Assembly (NCBI RefSeq): GCF_005239225.2
Contig: NC_133284.1
Location: 52,298,697-52,362,696, forward strand
DNA length: 64,000 nucleotides
Origin: Populus alba
Taxonomy: Eukaryota > Streptophyta > Magnoliopsida > Malpighiales > Salicaceae
Reading direction: 5' to 3'
The notes below the pieces were generated by a model. The model worked only from the letters and a program-made list of their open reading frames with translations. It did not search any database and was not told the origin of the DNA. Every line of letters starts with the position of its first letter. Position 1 is the stretch's first letter. Made by a program: the position numbers and the translations under genes. This document shows, one piece after another, positions 23,854 through 38,398 of the stretch.

Positions 23854-23998
23854 CGGATGCCATTAGCCAAAGCTAATCTTGAAATTCATCTCCGGCAATC
23901 CTATCACGAATGCCATTAGCCGAAGCTAATCTTGTAATTCATATCCCGACAATCTTATCACGGATGCCATTAGCCGAAGCTAATCTTGTAGATACGCT
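23854..23998. repeat. Tandem repeat, about 53-bp unit, three copies
   Basis: The phrase ATGCCATTAGCC(A/G)AAGCTAATCTTG occurs three times, separated by ATTCAT...GACAATC(C/T)TATCACG-like text. The LTR homology to the other copies ends at this array. Confidence 0.85.
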
Positions 23999-24324
23999 AG
24001 ACCTTATTTACATTGAACATGACATTTATTGTAATTACATTCACTAGAAGAATTTTAAATTGTATAAGTGTAAATAGGAGGAAAATCACGCACCTACTTC
24101 ACCTGTCTCGTGACCTACCCTAAGATCCAATCCTAGTAGCTCAAGTCGATATTATAGAGAATCCATATTCATCCATTACTCATATGTTACTTTCTATACA
24201 TGTTCATTTCCTCATAATAACATACACACATATATCATATATATTTTTAGAGTTAGTATCTTAATGTACAAGAGTTTGTATGACTCAATCTTTTATATTC
24301 TCATATATAGTATTCACGTGAAAG

Positions 24325-24490
24325 TCTATCGTTACTGTCTAGACATTGAGTTGTTATTGTCTAATTTTCAACTATTACTATTCAACTTTGAACTGTTACC
24401 GTCCAACCGTTATTGTCTAGACATTGAACTGTTACTGTCCAATTTTCAATTGTTATTGTCTCGTTTTTGAACTGTTACTGTCTGACCTCT
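24325..24490. repeat. Degenerate short repeats (GTTACTGTC-like)
   Basis: Short units such as AACTGTTACTGTC, TTATTGTCTAATTTTCAA and TCTAGACATTGA recur over about 165 bp in an otherwise unrecognised region. Confidence 0.7.
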
Positions 24491-26293
24491 CCTTAGATTT
24501 TTAACTATATTTGGAGTTCTAAAACTTCGATTCAAGCGAGATTAGTTTCGTTATAAAGCTAAGGCATGAGGTTACAAGTTCTCTTAAAGAAGGAGAACAC
24601 AGTTCTCTTGACATGCCTCGTTAATTACTCTGTATTGATGTGAATATATTAGATTTTTTAATATCATCAGCTAGCATCATTTATGAAAAATACTTTTAAA
24701 AAACAATTAATTAGCCTACAGTTTTATTAAGATCTCTATTTATTATCAATGATAAATAATCAAGACACTCATAAAATAAAATGTGTAACTTATCTTACTG
24801 TCGTGATAGAAACACATGCACACCTAACCCTTTGGTAGCTTATTAATTATGTGCAACTCTTCAATGTGTGGGAATAGGTTATCATGCTTTAACAGCATGT
24901 GCAACCTCTTCCGGTGGAGTTAAGCCACCATATAACTTTTAAATTAAGGAGGATAAAATCCTTTTTTTATTTTTTTTATTGATAAAATTCCTACAACTCT
25001 CTAATGATTTACTCAATTCATCTAAAACCGCCCTCCTATTTTAATGAAGTCCAAATCAAAACCTTTTTCCTTTTTTTTTGTGTGTCATGGCCGAACTTCA
25101 ATAAGGAAAAAAGGTGAGAATTTTTCTCCATTCTTATAAAAATCATTATTCAGCTAACTTATCAACATCAATTATCTACAATTTGGTAAGATTTCTAAAC
25201 AATTTTATTAAAACTCAATTGTCTCAATTTTCTTCTTCTTAGATGAAATTCACCTACACGAAGAAAGTGAGGATTTTTCCGCACTTTGAAAATTCTTGTT
25301 CATTTCATCTATTAACATTTATAAACCTATATTTTCCCACAATTTCCAATACAATTGCATTAAAACCTTAAATCTCTTAAATCTTTCTCTTCGATCCAAA
25401 CTTCTGATAAAAAGGAGGAAAGAGATTTTGTTTCTTCTATTTAAAATTAAATACTTACCCAATCATAATTCATCCTAACATGGTTCAATCATAATTTGCA
25501 TTATTCTCATAATTAATGGCATAAACTCACAATTTCACATAATCACAATAATTCAATTCCTTCATCAAAACATAAAATTATAGAAATTAATTACTTGGAG
25601 TATGTTCTTACAACTAGAATCTAGCTGTTTTTTCTTTCCCTTTCTCAAACTAAGAACCAAAAAATAAGAAAAATAAAGTTTGGGATCAAAATTGAAATTC
25701 ATGAATTTTTAGGGACTTAAAGTTTATGATTTGAAAAGTTAGAGAACCAAAGTATATGTTTAGCCCAGGTTTAAAAAAACCACCTTTTTTTATCTATTTT
25801 TCAGTTTAGTCCTCTATCTTTGTATCTTGTCCTTCCTTAATAAATATGTTATAATCGACCATCAATTTGGGTCCTTAAGGTATAATCATGAAAGAAAAGG
25901 ACTGAAAGAATAAAAAATAAAAATCATTGTGATAATTCATAATAATTTGTCTTTCTTGAACAGTTGCGTGGAAAAGGATATTTTTGCCACGTTTTTTAGA
26001 GTATTTTTTATTTACGATAATCTAAAACTTAGTGCGTTGTCCTTAATAAGCGTTCCCTCTGTTGACCATATACAACAAAACCATTTCTTGTTTGCCTTCT
26101 TTTCTCTATTATTTTTTATTTTTCTTATGAAATTAGGAAAGAGAAAATTCCAAGAGAGGTAGGTCAATTTCAATGATTAACGAACCGGCGGGTCAAAATT
26201 GTTGGCTACATTTTTTATTTCATTTTAGGTAGATCATGAAACATAGCTCATCATCTACTAAATGCTTCTTACTTTTTTCTTCCTTGTTCATGA
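24491..26293. other. AT-rich region upstream of the receptor kinase
   Basis: No conserved ORF, RNA gene or repeat was recognised. The last few hundred bases would be the former promoter of the receptor kinase. Confidence 0.5.
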
Positions 26294-29221
<2,928 letters not shown>

Positions 29222-29433
29222 AGGTTAATTAGAGCGTTACATGGTTTATCTCCTCACATTTTGTATGTCATTCTCCATCAGTATTTTGCTTTCTCAATGC
29301 TTAGTCTTTTTTGGTGCTCTCAAAATTTCAAATTTGATTCGGAATATGCATAGAAGTTTTTAACAAGGTTGTATTTTATATTATATTTAGCATTATTCGT
29401 TATGATATCCGATAAAATAATGAAGAGAATTAG

Positions 29434-29437
<4 letters not shown>

Positions 29438-29490
<53 letters not shown>
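29438..29490. repeat. (TA)n microsatellite
   Basis: About 26 TA units, 217 bp after the receptor kinase stop. Confidence 0.95.
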
Positions 29491-29496
<6 letters not shown>

Positions 29497-29509
29497 CATA
29501 CTAAAAACC

Positions 29510-30077
29510 ATAGTTATTAAACCCGAATCGGCCTGGCGGGTTGCCTCAGGGGCTGGACAAGTTTGGGTTTGTCAAAAGATCGGTTAGTGCAACGATCCAG
29601 TCAAACCCAGTCGACCCAGCGGGTCAACCCGTGACTCGGGCAAGACCTATGCAAGACCTAGTGTTTTTTTTTTTTTTTTTTTTCTCTCAAATGTGGGATT
29701 TGAAATCCATTAGTATATATACCCTATATTCCTAAAAAAAATTATGTTTTTTCAATGTAGAATAAAAACCTTTTTGGTTTAAAAACTTTAACTTAAAAAA
29801 ATAACATAATATCGTTTTAATGTGGAATTTGAAATTGATTAGTATATGTTCCCAAGAAAAAAGTTAGTTTATAAGAAAAAAAGTTGTTTTTTTTTTTCAA
29901 TGTGGGATTTGAAACTCATTAGTATATATACTCTATGTTCACAAGAAAAAAATTATGTTTTTTCAATATGAGATAATAAACTTTTTTGGTTTAAATACTT
30001 TAACTTAGAAGCTTAACATAATATCTTTTTAATGTGGGATAAAAAACTTTTTAAAATATTCTTTTAAACTTCATTAT
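29510..30077. repeat. Unclassified repeat with internal duplications
   Basis: It begins with a GC-richer block rich in CGGGTCAACCCG-like text. A phrase like ATGTGGGATTTGAAA-CATTAGTATATATAC then recurs about three times (near 29690, 29820 and 29900). It resembles a non-autonomous transposon but no ends were found. It stops where the Gypsy LTR piece begins. Confidence 0.5.
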
Positions 30078-31007
30078 GCTTATAAAAGGAGGCATTTGCC
30101 GTGCATTTAGGGGCTTGGTTATTCAGATCAAGAACTTGCTCTTGCTCTCTCTTTTTATATTTTTTGTAATTCTTAAGTTTTGCTTTCATTAATATCTTGT
30201 TCATGCTTTTCATTTCCTCTCCTTTACTTAGTTAACTTGTATCTTATTTATGTTCTTATTTTGTTTATTTATGGTTCTCTTCTTCATTATGTTTAGCTAA
30301 GTTTATTATGTCAAGGTGAAAAGGTTACACTAATAGTGTAACAATAAGTATGGTGTAAACTCAACATGGACCTTAAGGTTTAATATTAACATGTCTTATC
30401 TTTTTATCTTACTAATTCTTAATACCTTGCTTGTTAAATGGTTAATCTAGATTTGTGTTGTATAACACTTGGTACAACAAATGTTTGGCACACTCATAGC
30501 CCAAGCTATGGTATTACCTACACCTGTGCTATGAAAGGAACTTGATTTGTTGTTAACATAAGTTAGCATCATGAATTCCTGATAATATTTAAAAGTTTGG
30601 TGTTACGTAAATAAGATAATTAATATGATCATGTTAACAATTTATAATGAGCTATTAATGACAAATCCTCTGATTGGAACCTTCTTTGTGTGTGGTTTCT
30701 AGTTGAGTAATAAGAATTTATACTATACTTGTTTGAAATACCATTAGTGGATCCTCTAAACTTGATATTTGTTTTTATTATTTTTTAATCATTACATTAA
30801 TCTTCCATTTCAAAGTTCTCATCAACTTCATCTTCTTCATCTTCTTCTTTATTATTATTGTTGTTGTTGTTGTTATTGTTGTTGTATTATTCTTGTCTAT
30901 AATTTATACTCATAACCTCCCTATGGTTTGACCCCGATCTTGGCAGGTTATTTATTACTTCGACACTCCTGCACTTGGGATAAGACATCAATCTTTTGGT
31001 CGTGTCA
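30078..31007 (+). repeat. 5'-truncated Gypsy LTR (plus strand)
   Basis: Homology with the other Tat/Athila-like LTRs starts at the TATAAAAGGAGG box and runs to the end GGTCGTGTCA at 31007. The upstream U3 part is missing. Confidence 0.75.
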
Positions 31008-31013
31008 AGTGTT

Positions 31014-31031
31014 TGGCATCGTTACCAGGGA
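31014..31031 (+). other. Primer binding site of the plus-strand Gypsy element
   Basis: TGGCATCGTTACCAGGGA lies just after the LTR end. It resembles the TGGCGCCGTTGCCGGGGA site common in Tat/Athila elements. Confidence 0.7.
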
Positions 31032-31230
31032 GGTAAATTCTTGTACAAATTATAGTATTTATTTTATTTTCTCTTTTCACTTTTCTTGTATCTAACTTTG
31101 TTTCTTTTGTTTTGTTTCTTTTTCTTTTGTTTTCTTCTTCCTTTTATTCTCTTTCTACACGTGTATGAGTGTTTGGTCACGTACATTAAGTGGTAGACTT
31201 TGTAGGGTATCCTCATCATTTTCTGAAAAT

Positions 31231-31596
31231 ATGGCCGAAGAAGATAACCAGTCACTTCATTATGAGAATAATGAAAATAATCATGTTAGAACACTTAGAG
31301 ACCACATGAATCCCACAAGAACAAGTGCACCCTCATGCATAGTTTTCCCTCTTGATGCATCTCATTTTAATTTTAAGCCAGGAATTATTCAACTTTTACC
31401 TTCTTTTCATGGCTCAGATCTAGAGAATCCATACTTGCATTTGAGAGAATTTGAAGAAGTTTGTAACACCTATAATGACTTAAATTGTAGCATGAATACC
31501 ATTAGATTAAAGCTTTTTCCTTTTTCATTAAAAGATAAAGCTAAAACATGGCTACAAAATCTTAGGTTAGGATCCATTTGCGCTTGGGATGAAATG
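31231..31596 (+). pseudogene. Gypsy gag, N-terminal part only
   Basis: The frame from ATG 31231 contains LRDHMNPTRTSAPSCIVF and DASHFNFKPGIIQLLPSFHG, then YLHLREFEEVCNTYNDL and LKDKAKTWLQNL. This is the gag of Tat/Athila-type Gypsy elements. It stops exactly where a reversed LTR starts (TGACACGACC at 31597), so the rest of gag was cut off by that insertion. The matching downstream half is not in the window. Confidence 0.85.
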
Positions 31597-33192
31597 TGAC
31601 ACGACCAAAAGCTTGATGTCTTCTCCCAAGTGCAGGAGTGTCAAAGTAATAAATAACCCGACAAGACCGGGGTCGAACCACAGGGAGGTTAACTATATAA
31701 ATTATAAATAACAACAACACAACAACAACAAATAATAATAATTAGTAGTAGTAGTAATAATAGTAGTAGTAGTAGTAGTAGTAGTCGTAGTAGTAGTAAT
31801 GATATTAATAATAGTAATAGTAATAATAAGGAGAATTTTGAGATGTAAGATTGCTGTAAGGATTAAACAATAATAAAAACAAATGTCAAGGTTAGAGGAT
31901 CCACTAACTGTACTTCAAATAAGTATAATATAAACTCTTATTATTCAATTGGAAACCACACATAAAGGAGGTTCCAATCAGATTATAAATTGTTAACATG
32001 ATTACATTAGTTATCTTATTCGAATAATGCTAATACTTGTAAATATTATTAGGTATTCATGGTGATAACTTATGTTAACAACAAATCAAGTTCCTTTCAT
32101 AGCTTAGGTGTCGGTTATATCATACAGTATGGGTTATGAAAGTGCTAAGTATTTGTTGTACCAAGTGTTATACAACATAAATCTAGATTAACCATTTAAC
32201 AAGCAAAGTATTAAAAGTGAACAAGATAACAAATATAAAACATGTTAGTATCCAACATTAAGGCCCATGTTAAGTTTATATTATACTTATTCCTACACCA
32301 TTAGTGTAACCTTTTCACCTTAACATAATAGATTTAGCTAAACATAATGAAAGAAAGAAACATAAATAAACAAGATAAGAACATAATTATACAAATAAAG
32401 GAAAGGAAATGAAGAGCATAAACAAGAGATTAATATAACATCAAATAAAACTTAAACATTACAAAATACAAAGAAAGAGAGCAAGAGCATGATCTTGATC
32501 TGAACACCAAGATGCCTAAATGCATGACAAATGCCTCCTTTTATAGGACAAAATTTGAAACTATTGATTTGATGAATAATTGCTGAGTGGGTGGCCACAT
32601 CTTGACTTGGTAAAAATCCTTATCTCCTTGTCTGAATAAAATATCATTGCTAACATCAGAACTGGAACCACTTATACCATAAAAATTCTAGGAAATTCTC
32701 TTAGCTTTCGAGGAAAAAAAAATTGAGGTCATCTGGACTTCTAGAACTCGAGATATGGGCTAAACACTGAACAGTGTACGGGCTGCAGGACAGATTCAGA
32801 CTTCTCCGTTGTTGCTATAATTCCTAGACTCCTCATTAAAGTTGTAGGCCTATGTTTTACCAAATCTGTGTAAAACTTTGAGGTCATTTAGACATCTAGA
32901 ACTCGAGATATGACCCAATTACTGAATAGTGTTCTAGTTTGGACTGCACCAACATCTCTTTTCTAAGCTTCACCTTCTCTTTAGCTTCATAAATTTCAGT
33001 AGTTGAATTTATCAACTAATCATTTGATTTATGTGATATATTAAGATGAACATTTACCATATATTAAGGCATTTTATAGTATCAAATTTGTTATTATAAA
33101 ACATGCTTTAGTTAAGGAGTTATTGATACTTCAAGTACAAAATGATGATATAAAACCTTGATAAACATGCACTTTTAAGTACTAATTAATCA
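31597..33192 (-). repeat. Complete 3' LTR of the minus-strand Gypsy element
   Basis: The 1.6-kb LTR starts (minus strand) TGATTAATTAGTAC right after the purine tract and ends GGTCGTGTCA. It contains a TATAAAAGGAGG box near 32540 and, at 31690-31850, trinucleotide runs of AGT and AAT. Confidence 0.8.
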
Positions 33193-33559
33193 CACCCCCC
33201 CAACCAGCTTATTACTAGTCCTTAGTAATCAAAGCGTTAAAATAGAAAAACAATTTGCAAGTTCCACAAAGCAAGCCATTCATCATTCAACTTCCATTAA
33301 TCTATCCAGATAAACAAACTCTCATTAAATTTATATTCCTGCTTCATATTTCTTAAACAAGATATTAATAAACTTTCTTTTTATGTGCTCAATGTATGAA
33401 AACATAGATGATGGGGCTTTTGTCGGAAGAAAACAATATTATGTTCGAATGTTTAAGGTTAACTTCCTTGGGTTGAGATTATTATTATTATTATTATTAT
33501 TTCTTTTTTTTCTTATTTTTTTTTTATTTATATACACATACAACTTAAAACACAATGTA

Positions 33560-33815
33560 TCTTTAACCCATGTAACAAGTTTTAGGCTAATGACTCCCAG
33601 ACCAGTTGGTCTTAGGGCATTAGGTGTTGAGACACCCCTATGAGCTTAACAACTCGGGTTGCAGATACTGATATGTAGATAGTGCAATATCTGATTCCCT
33701 TAAGCTTTTCTCCTTAACCCATGTAACAAGCTTTGGGCCAATAGCTCCCAAGTTAGTTGACTTTAGGGTATTAGGTGTTAAAACACCCCTTCGGACTTAA
33801 TTGCTTGGGTTAGGG
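33560..33815. repeat. Tandem duplication in the Gypsy 3' UTR, unit about 160 bp
   Basis: The block CTTAACCCATGTAACAAG to TTAGGTGTTGAGACACCCC occurs twice with replacements. Tandem repeats in this position are known from Tat-lineage elements. Confidence 0.75.
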
Positions 33816-33999
33816 AGGCTACGAAGCCAAACTTATTTATGTTTTTATTATCATCAATATTATCATCATTTTTTTTTTGGAAAATTATATACCATCCCTT
33901 TCCCTTAGTTGTTACCTTCAACAAAAGAACATAATTAATGTAATAATCCAATGTGCAACCTATAATCATATGTTAAAGTGTGTATGTGAAAATGAAGGT

Positions 34000-35716
34000 T
34001 TAAGAATACTTAAAAGTGCATGTTTATCAAGGTTTTATATCATCATTTTGCACTTGAAGTATCAATAACTCCTTAACTAAAGCATGTTTTATAATAACAA
34101 GTTTGATACTATAAGATACCTTAATTTATGGTAAATGCTCATCTTAAATGCAGGCCTATCACATAAATAAAATGATTGATTGATGAGTTTAAGTATTGAA
34201 AGTGAAAGGACAAAGAGATGGCCAAACTTAGAAAAGAGATGCCGGTGCAGTCCAAACCGGAACATTGCTCGGTAATTGAATCATATCTGGAGCTCTAGAT
34301 CTCGGATTTAGGTCCATTTTATATGGATGGAAAGGTAAGACAAAGGCCTACAACTTTCATGGGAGCCCAAGATTTAAAAAGGCCATTTTGAAGTCCAAAC
34401 TGAAGGAACAACGAAGAAGTCCGAAGCTGTCCTGCAGCCCATACACTATTTAGTGTTCAGCCCATATCTTGAGTTCTAGAAGTCCAAATGACCTCATCTT
34501 TTTTTTGTTGGAAAGATGAGACAATTTCCTAGAACATTCCTGAGGATTCTGGGCAAATTATGATGTTAGCAATGACGTCTTGTTCAGACAAGAAGATAAG
34601 GATTGTCACCAAGTCAAGATGTGGCCACCCACTCATCAATTAATTAACAAATCAATAGTGCCAAATTTTAGCCTATAAAAGGAGGCACTTACCATGTATT
34701 GAGGCATCTTGGTTTCCAGATCAAGATCATGCTCTTGCTTTCTCTCTTTGTATTGCTTATGTTTTGCTTTCATTAATATCAAGTTTATGCACTTCATTTC
34801 CTTTCCTTTACTTAATTAACTTCTTTCTCATTTATGTTCTTATCTTGTTCATTTATGTTTCTTTCTTTCATTATGTTTAGCTAAGTTAATTATGTCAAGG
34901 TGAAAAGGGTACGCTAATGGTGTAAGAATAAGTATAATATAAACTTAACATGGACCTTAACGTTGGATACTAACATGTTTTATATTTGTTATCTTGTTCA
35001 CTTTTAATACTTTGCTTGTTAAATGGTTAATCTAGATTTATGTTGTATAACACTTGGTACAACAAATACTTGGTACTTTCATAGCCCATACTGTATGGTA
35101 TAACCGACACCTGAGCTATGAAAGGAACTTGATTTGTTGTTAACATAAGTTATAATCATGAATGCCTGCCAACATTTACAAGTATTAGCTTTACTTGAAT
35201 AAGATAACTAATGTAATCATGTTAACAATTTATAATCTGATTGGAACCTCCTTTATGTGTGGTTTCCAATTGAGTAATAAGAGTTTATACTATACTTGTT
35301 TGAAGTACCATTAGTGGATCCTCTAACCTTGACATTTATTTTTATCGTTGTTTAATCCTTACATTAATCTTTCAACTCAAAGTTCTCATTAATTTCTTCC
35401 TTCTCTTCTTTATTATTGTTGTTGTTGTTGTTATTATTATTATCTGTTCATAAACTCAGTATATAGGCTGGAAACCTGTGACCCGATCTTTTAGATCATT
35501 CTCAGGTATAACAACGCCACGTACTGAGTATTATTATTATTATTACTATTACTAGTACTACTATTGTTATTATTATCGTTATTATTGTTATTGTTGCGTT
35601 GTTATTTATAATTTATACAATTAACCTCTCTGTGGTTCGACCCCGGTCTTGCCGGGTTATTTATTACTTCGACACTCCTACACTTGGGAGAAGACATCAA
35701 TCTTTTGGTCGTGTCA
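34000..35716 (+). repeat. Plus-strand Gypsy LTR, probably solo
   Basis: This carries the family landmarks in the plus sense: ACTTAAAAGTGCATG near the start, a TATAAAAGGAGG box at about 34673 and GGTCGTGTCA at the end. No primer site follows and no purine tract precedes it, so it is neither a 5' LTR nor an ordinary 3' LTR. I could not find a target duplication; the exact left edge is uncertain. Confidence 0.65.
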
Positions 35717-35814
35717 ATAGACCTTGGTAATGATACTTACTAAGATGCATCTCCAAAGTTAATAAAATTTCCTCCTTACTCTGCCATCCTAAGTCGAGCA
35801 TGTTCTTTATGGAA

Positions 35815-36258
35815 TTATGGCCATAAATCATGAATTACACGATGCACATCTCCACTAGGATGCGTCTCAAGGGTCAACAAAAGATTATCTAAAGACCCCT
35901 TACTCAGGTCATCCTTAATGAATTGTATTTTATCTTCATGGTTTACAGATACCATTCCTAAAGAACGACATGTTTCATTACAGGTCCATCTGGCACATTT
36001 ATGACAGATTTTCAGTCGTTTTGCATGACATTTCTTCGCAAAAGTGCTTTTACCTGTTCCAGGCATGTGTGAAATGAAAGAATTGGAGGACTCACCTGAT
36101 AATCAGACCTTTGCTTCAATTAGACATCAAATATCTTCAGGAATTCCATGATTCATTAACAACCTCAATCTTGCACACCTAGCACGATAAATTTTTGTAA
36201 TCGCATTTGGAGGCAAAGCGAGAAAATACCTTTTCAATTTTTCAAGAGTGGTTTCCAT
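35815..36258 (-). pseudogene. Gypsy accessory ORF with a cysteine cluster
   Basis: One frame runs from ATG 36258 (METTLEKLKRYFLALPP) to the stop at 35815, 147 codons plus stop. It is interrupted by TGA at 36129-36127 and 36105-36103. The second half contains CHKCARWTCNETC, a CX2CX4CX3C cluster that could bind zinc. The end is GDVHRVIHDLWP. It lies downstream of integrase, where Tat/Athila elements carry extra ORFs. I do not know its function. The two stop codons show this copy is dead, but the conserved-looking frame says it was once coding. Confidence 0.6.
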
Positions 36259-36479
36259 TGTCAAATGAGAATTGGGGAAAAGATTCAAAGAAGGGAGAAA
36301 GAGCAAATAATTATACAAATATATACAGAAATCAGTTATTATGGGAAACTGAAAGAACCAACTTAAGTCATAGAGTACCGTTATCCACCATTTGACCGGG
36401 GTGAGAGAGAGACTAGCAAAACAAAAGTTACACCAAAACAAAACACAAAACAATGTGAGAAAAATAATCAATCTTTATA

Positions 36480-37163
36480 TACAGGATCACTCAATTCAGT
36501 AGAGTCATTTTCAAATGAAAAATTATCCAAATAAACTTTCAAACGATGCCCATTTACCTTGAAAACATTGTCATTCTTTGGATTCTTGATATCACAGGCC
36601 CCATATGGATACACATGTTTCACAATAAAAGGACCGCTCCATCTTGATCTTAGTTTTCCAGGAAATAAATGGAGTCAAGAATTATAAAGCAAGACTTTTT
36701 GACCAACATTGAATGTTTTGCTCAGTATTTTCTTGTCATGAAAGTCTTTGATTCCTGCTTTATGAATTCTTGAATTGTCATATGCATCATTTCTTATTTC
36801 CTCAAGCTTATTTATTTGCAATTTTCACAGCTGACTAGCATCATCAAGGTTTCAATTGAAAGCTTTAATAGCCCAATAAGCTTTATGTTCAATTTCCACA
36901 GGCAAGTGACAAGGTTTTCCATAGACTAGTCTATAAGGTGACATACCTAATGATTTTTTATAAGCAGTTCGATAAGCCCACAGTACATCATTAAGTCTTA
37001 AAGACCAGTCTTTCCTATTAGGGTTCACTGTTTTCTCCAAGATTTGTTTAATCTCCCTATTAGCAAGCTCTACTTGTCCACTGATCTGAGGGTGATAAGG
37101 GGTGGCAACTTTGTGTGTGATTCCATATTTCTTGATTAAAGAATCTGTCTCTAAGATAGTCAA
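36480..37163 (-). pseudogene. Gypsy integrase C-terminal region
   Basis: The frame contains [50 protein letters not shown] and [18 protein letters not shown]. It continues in the next part with [20 protein letters not shown], a stop, then [15 protein letters not shown] and the [12 protein letters not shown] end. These are the integrase C-terminal domain of a Gypsy element. The catalytic core upstream is missing at the break near 37150-37165. Confidence 0.85.
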
Positions 37164-38393
37164 AAGTGCTCATCAACCTATTAGTCCTACTGCTCTACAA
37201 AATCAGTTACGACTTAGTCTCGGTTGGTAATCCATAACTGGAGTTCTATATCTCTAAATTGAGCAAGAACAGTTTCCTTGGTTAGCTAACATCCAAATCT
37301 ATAATTTCTATGAAGGAATCCAATCCTAATTCCCTCATTGTCCTATCCAAAATCTCACCAAAGATTAGGAGACAAGTCTCTCCAGATTCGTCTCCCCCCC
37401 CTTCATATAACACTTTCATAAACTACATACCACACACATGAATTAACTTAATCTTAACAATAAGTATTTTTTCCCCAATTCATGTCTAAGAACCCTAACC
37501 TATGATTCAATATCAAGGCATCAATTCATGATTGAATTTGAAATGAATTTTTAAGATCATGTTTAGAACACCTTACCCGGTACAAATTAAGATTTTGATC
37601 TTCAACCAATTGAAGATTTTCAACTCCCTCCTTTCTTTTCTTCTTGTTCAATTTCTTGGTAATCCCTTGCTCTCAAGTGTTTATCCCATCTATAAACCCT
37701 TAAATCTTGGATGGGTTCTTGAAATTTTAGTCTTTCTCTCTTGATTTCGCAAGAATAGGTGTAAAACTCCCTATTTTCTCTCCTTAGGGTTCTGCTGATT
37801 TTTGGTGAGGAGAGAGTATTTATACTCTATATTTTCCCTTATTTGCATTTAGGCCCCCCTTTCCTACAAGTGTATTATTCTTTTCAATTAAGTCCAACCC
37901 TCAATAGTAACGAGTTTATTATAGTATCTCGAATTATTTCGCTTGGAAATTTATATTCAAAAATTCTGAATTTCTTCACTTTTATTAATTTATTTTTCCG
38001 GGCTTTACAAACATAATGGTATGTTTATTTATGAAACATGTCCATCAAATATCCAGGGAGATCATTAGTTTAGGATTCTATTTTGTGAAGCTTATGTAAA
38101 TATTTAACTTAAACAAAAAGGGAATTAACGCGTTTATGTAATATACTTTTGTGTAAACCTTGATGTATTTATAAAAGTTCAGCTTAGCATGTAGTATGTT
38201 AGTTATCTTGTAATTAACCCTTTTAAAGTATTTAATAACACTTATTATGTTGTAAATGCTTTCTTTGCATGTTAGTATTCCTTTTCTTTTAAATTTTATG
38301 ATATGATGTTTGGACTATGTTCATATTAAACTTACTCATATGATATATATATATTGTGTGGATTGTTTGAGGTGTGGAATTATGAGGTTTGAT
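37164..38393. other. No gene; probable Gypsy LTR debris
   Basis: AT-rich DNA with no conserved ORF. On the minus strand a TGTAAAGCCCGG start-like motif lies at about 38010 and a similar TGTAACAGCCCGG at 49316, both typical of chromovirus LTR starts. I could not define an element. The large element at 38399 inserted into this sequence, which resumes at 49120. Confidence 0.35.
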
Positions 38394-38398
38394 ATAAG

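Larger units (their letters stand above)
31597..37163 (-). mobile_element. Minus-strand Gypsy (Tat/Athila-like) element, 5'-truncated and interrupted
   Basis: Reading on the minus strand from the right: the end of integrase (37163-36480), an accessory ORF (36258-35815), a 3' untranslated region with a tandem repeat (about 34000-33205), a purine tract GGTTGGGGGGGTG and a complete 3' LTR (33192-31597). A plus-strand LTR of the same family splits the 3' region at about 34000-35716. The 5' LTR, gag and most of pol are absent; homology stops near 37150-37165. The element landed inside the plus-strand gag at 31596. Confidence 0.75.

Noticed and set aside
31690..31850. AGT/AAT repeat run considered as a regulatory element or CRISPR-like array
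   Set aside because: It is a simple trinucleotide microsatellite inside an LTR, without spacers.
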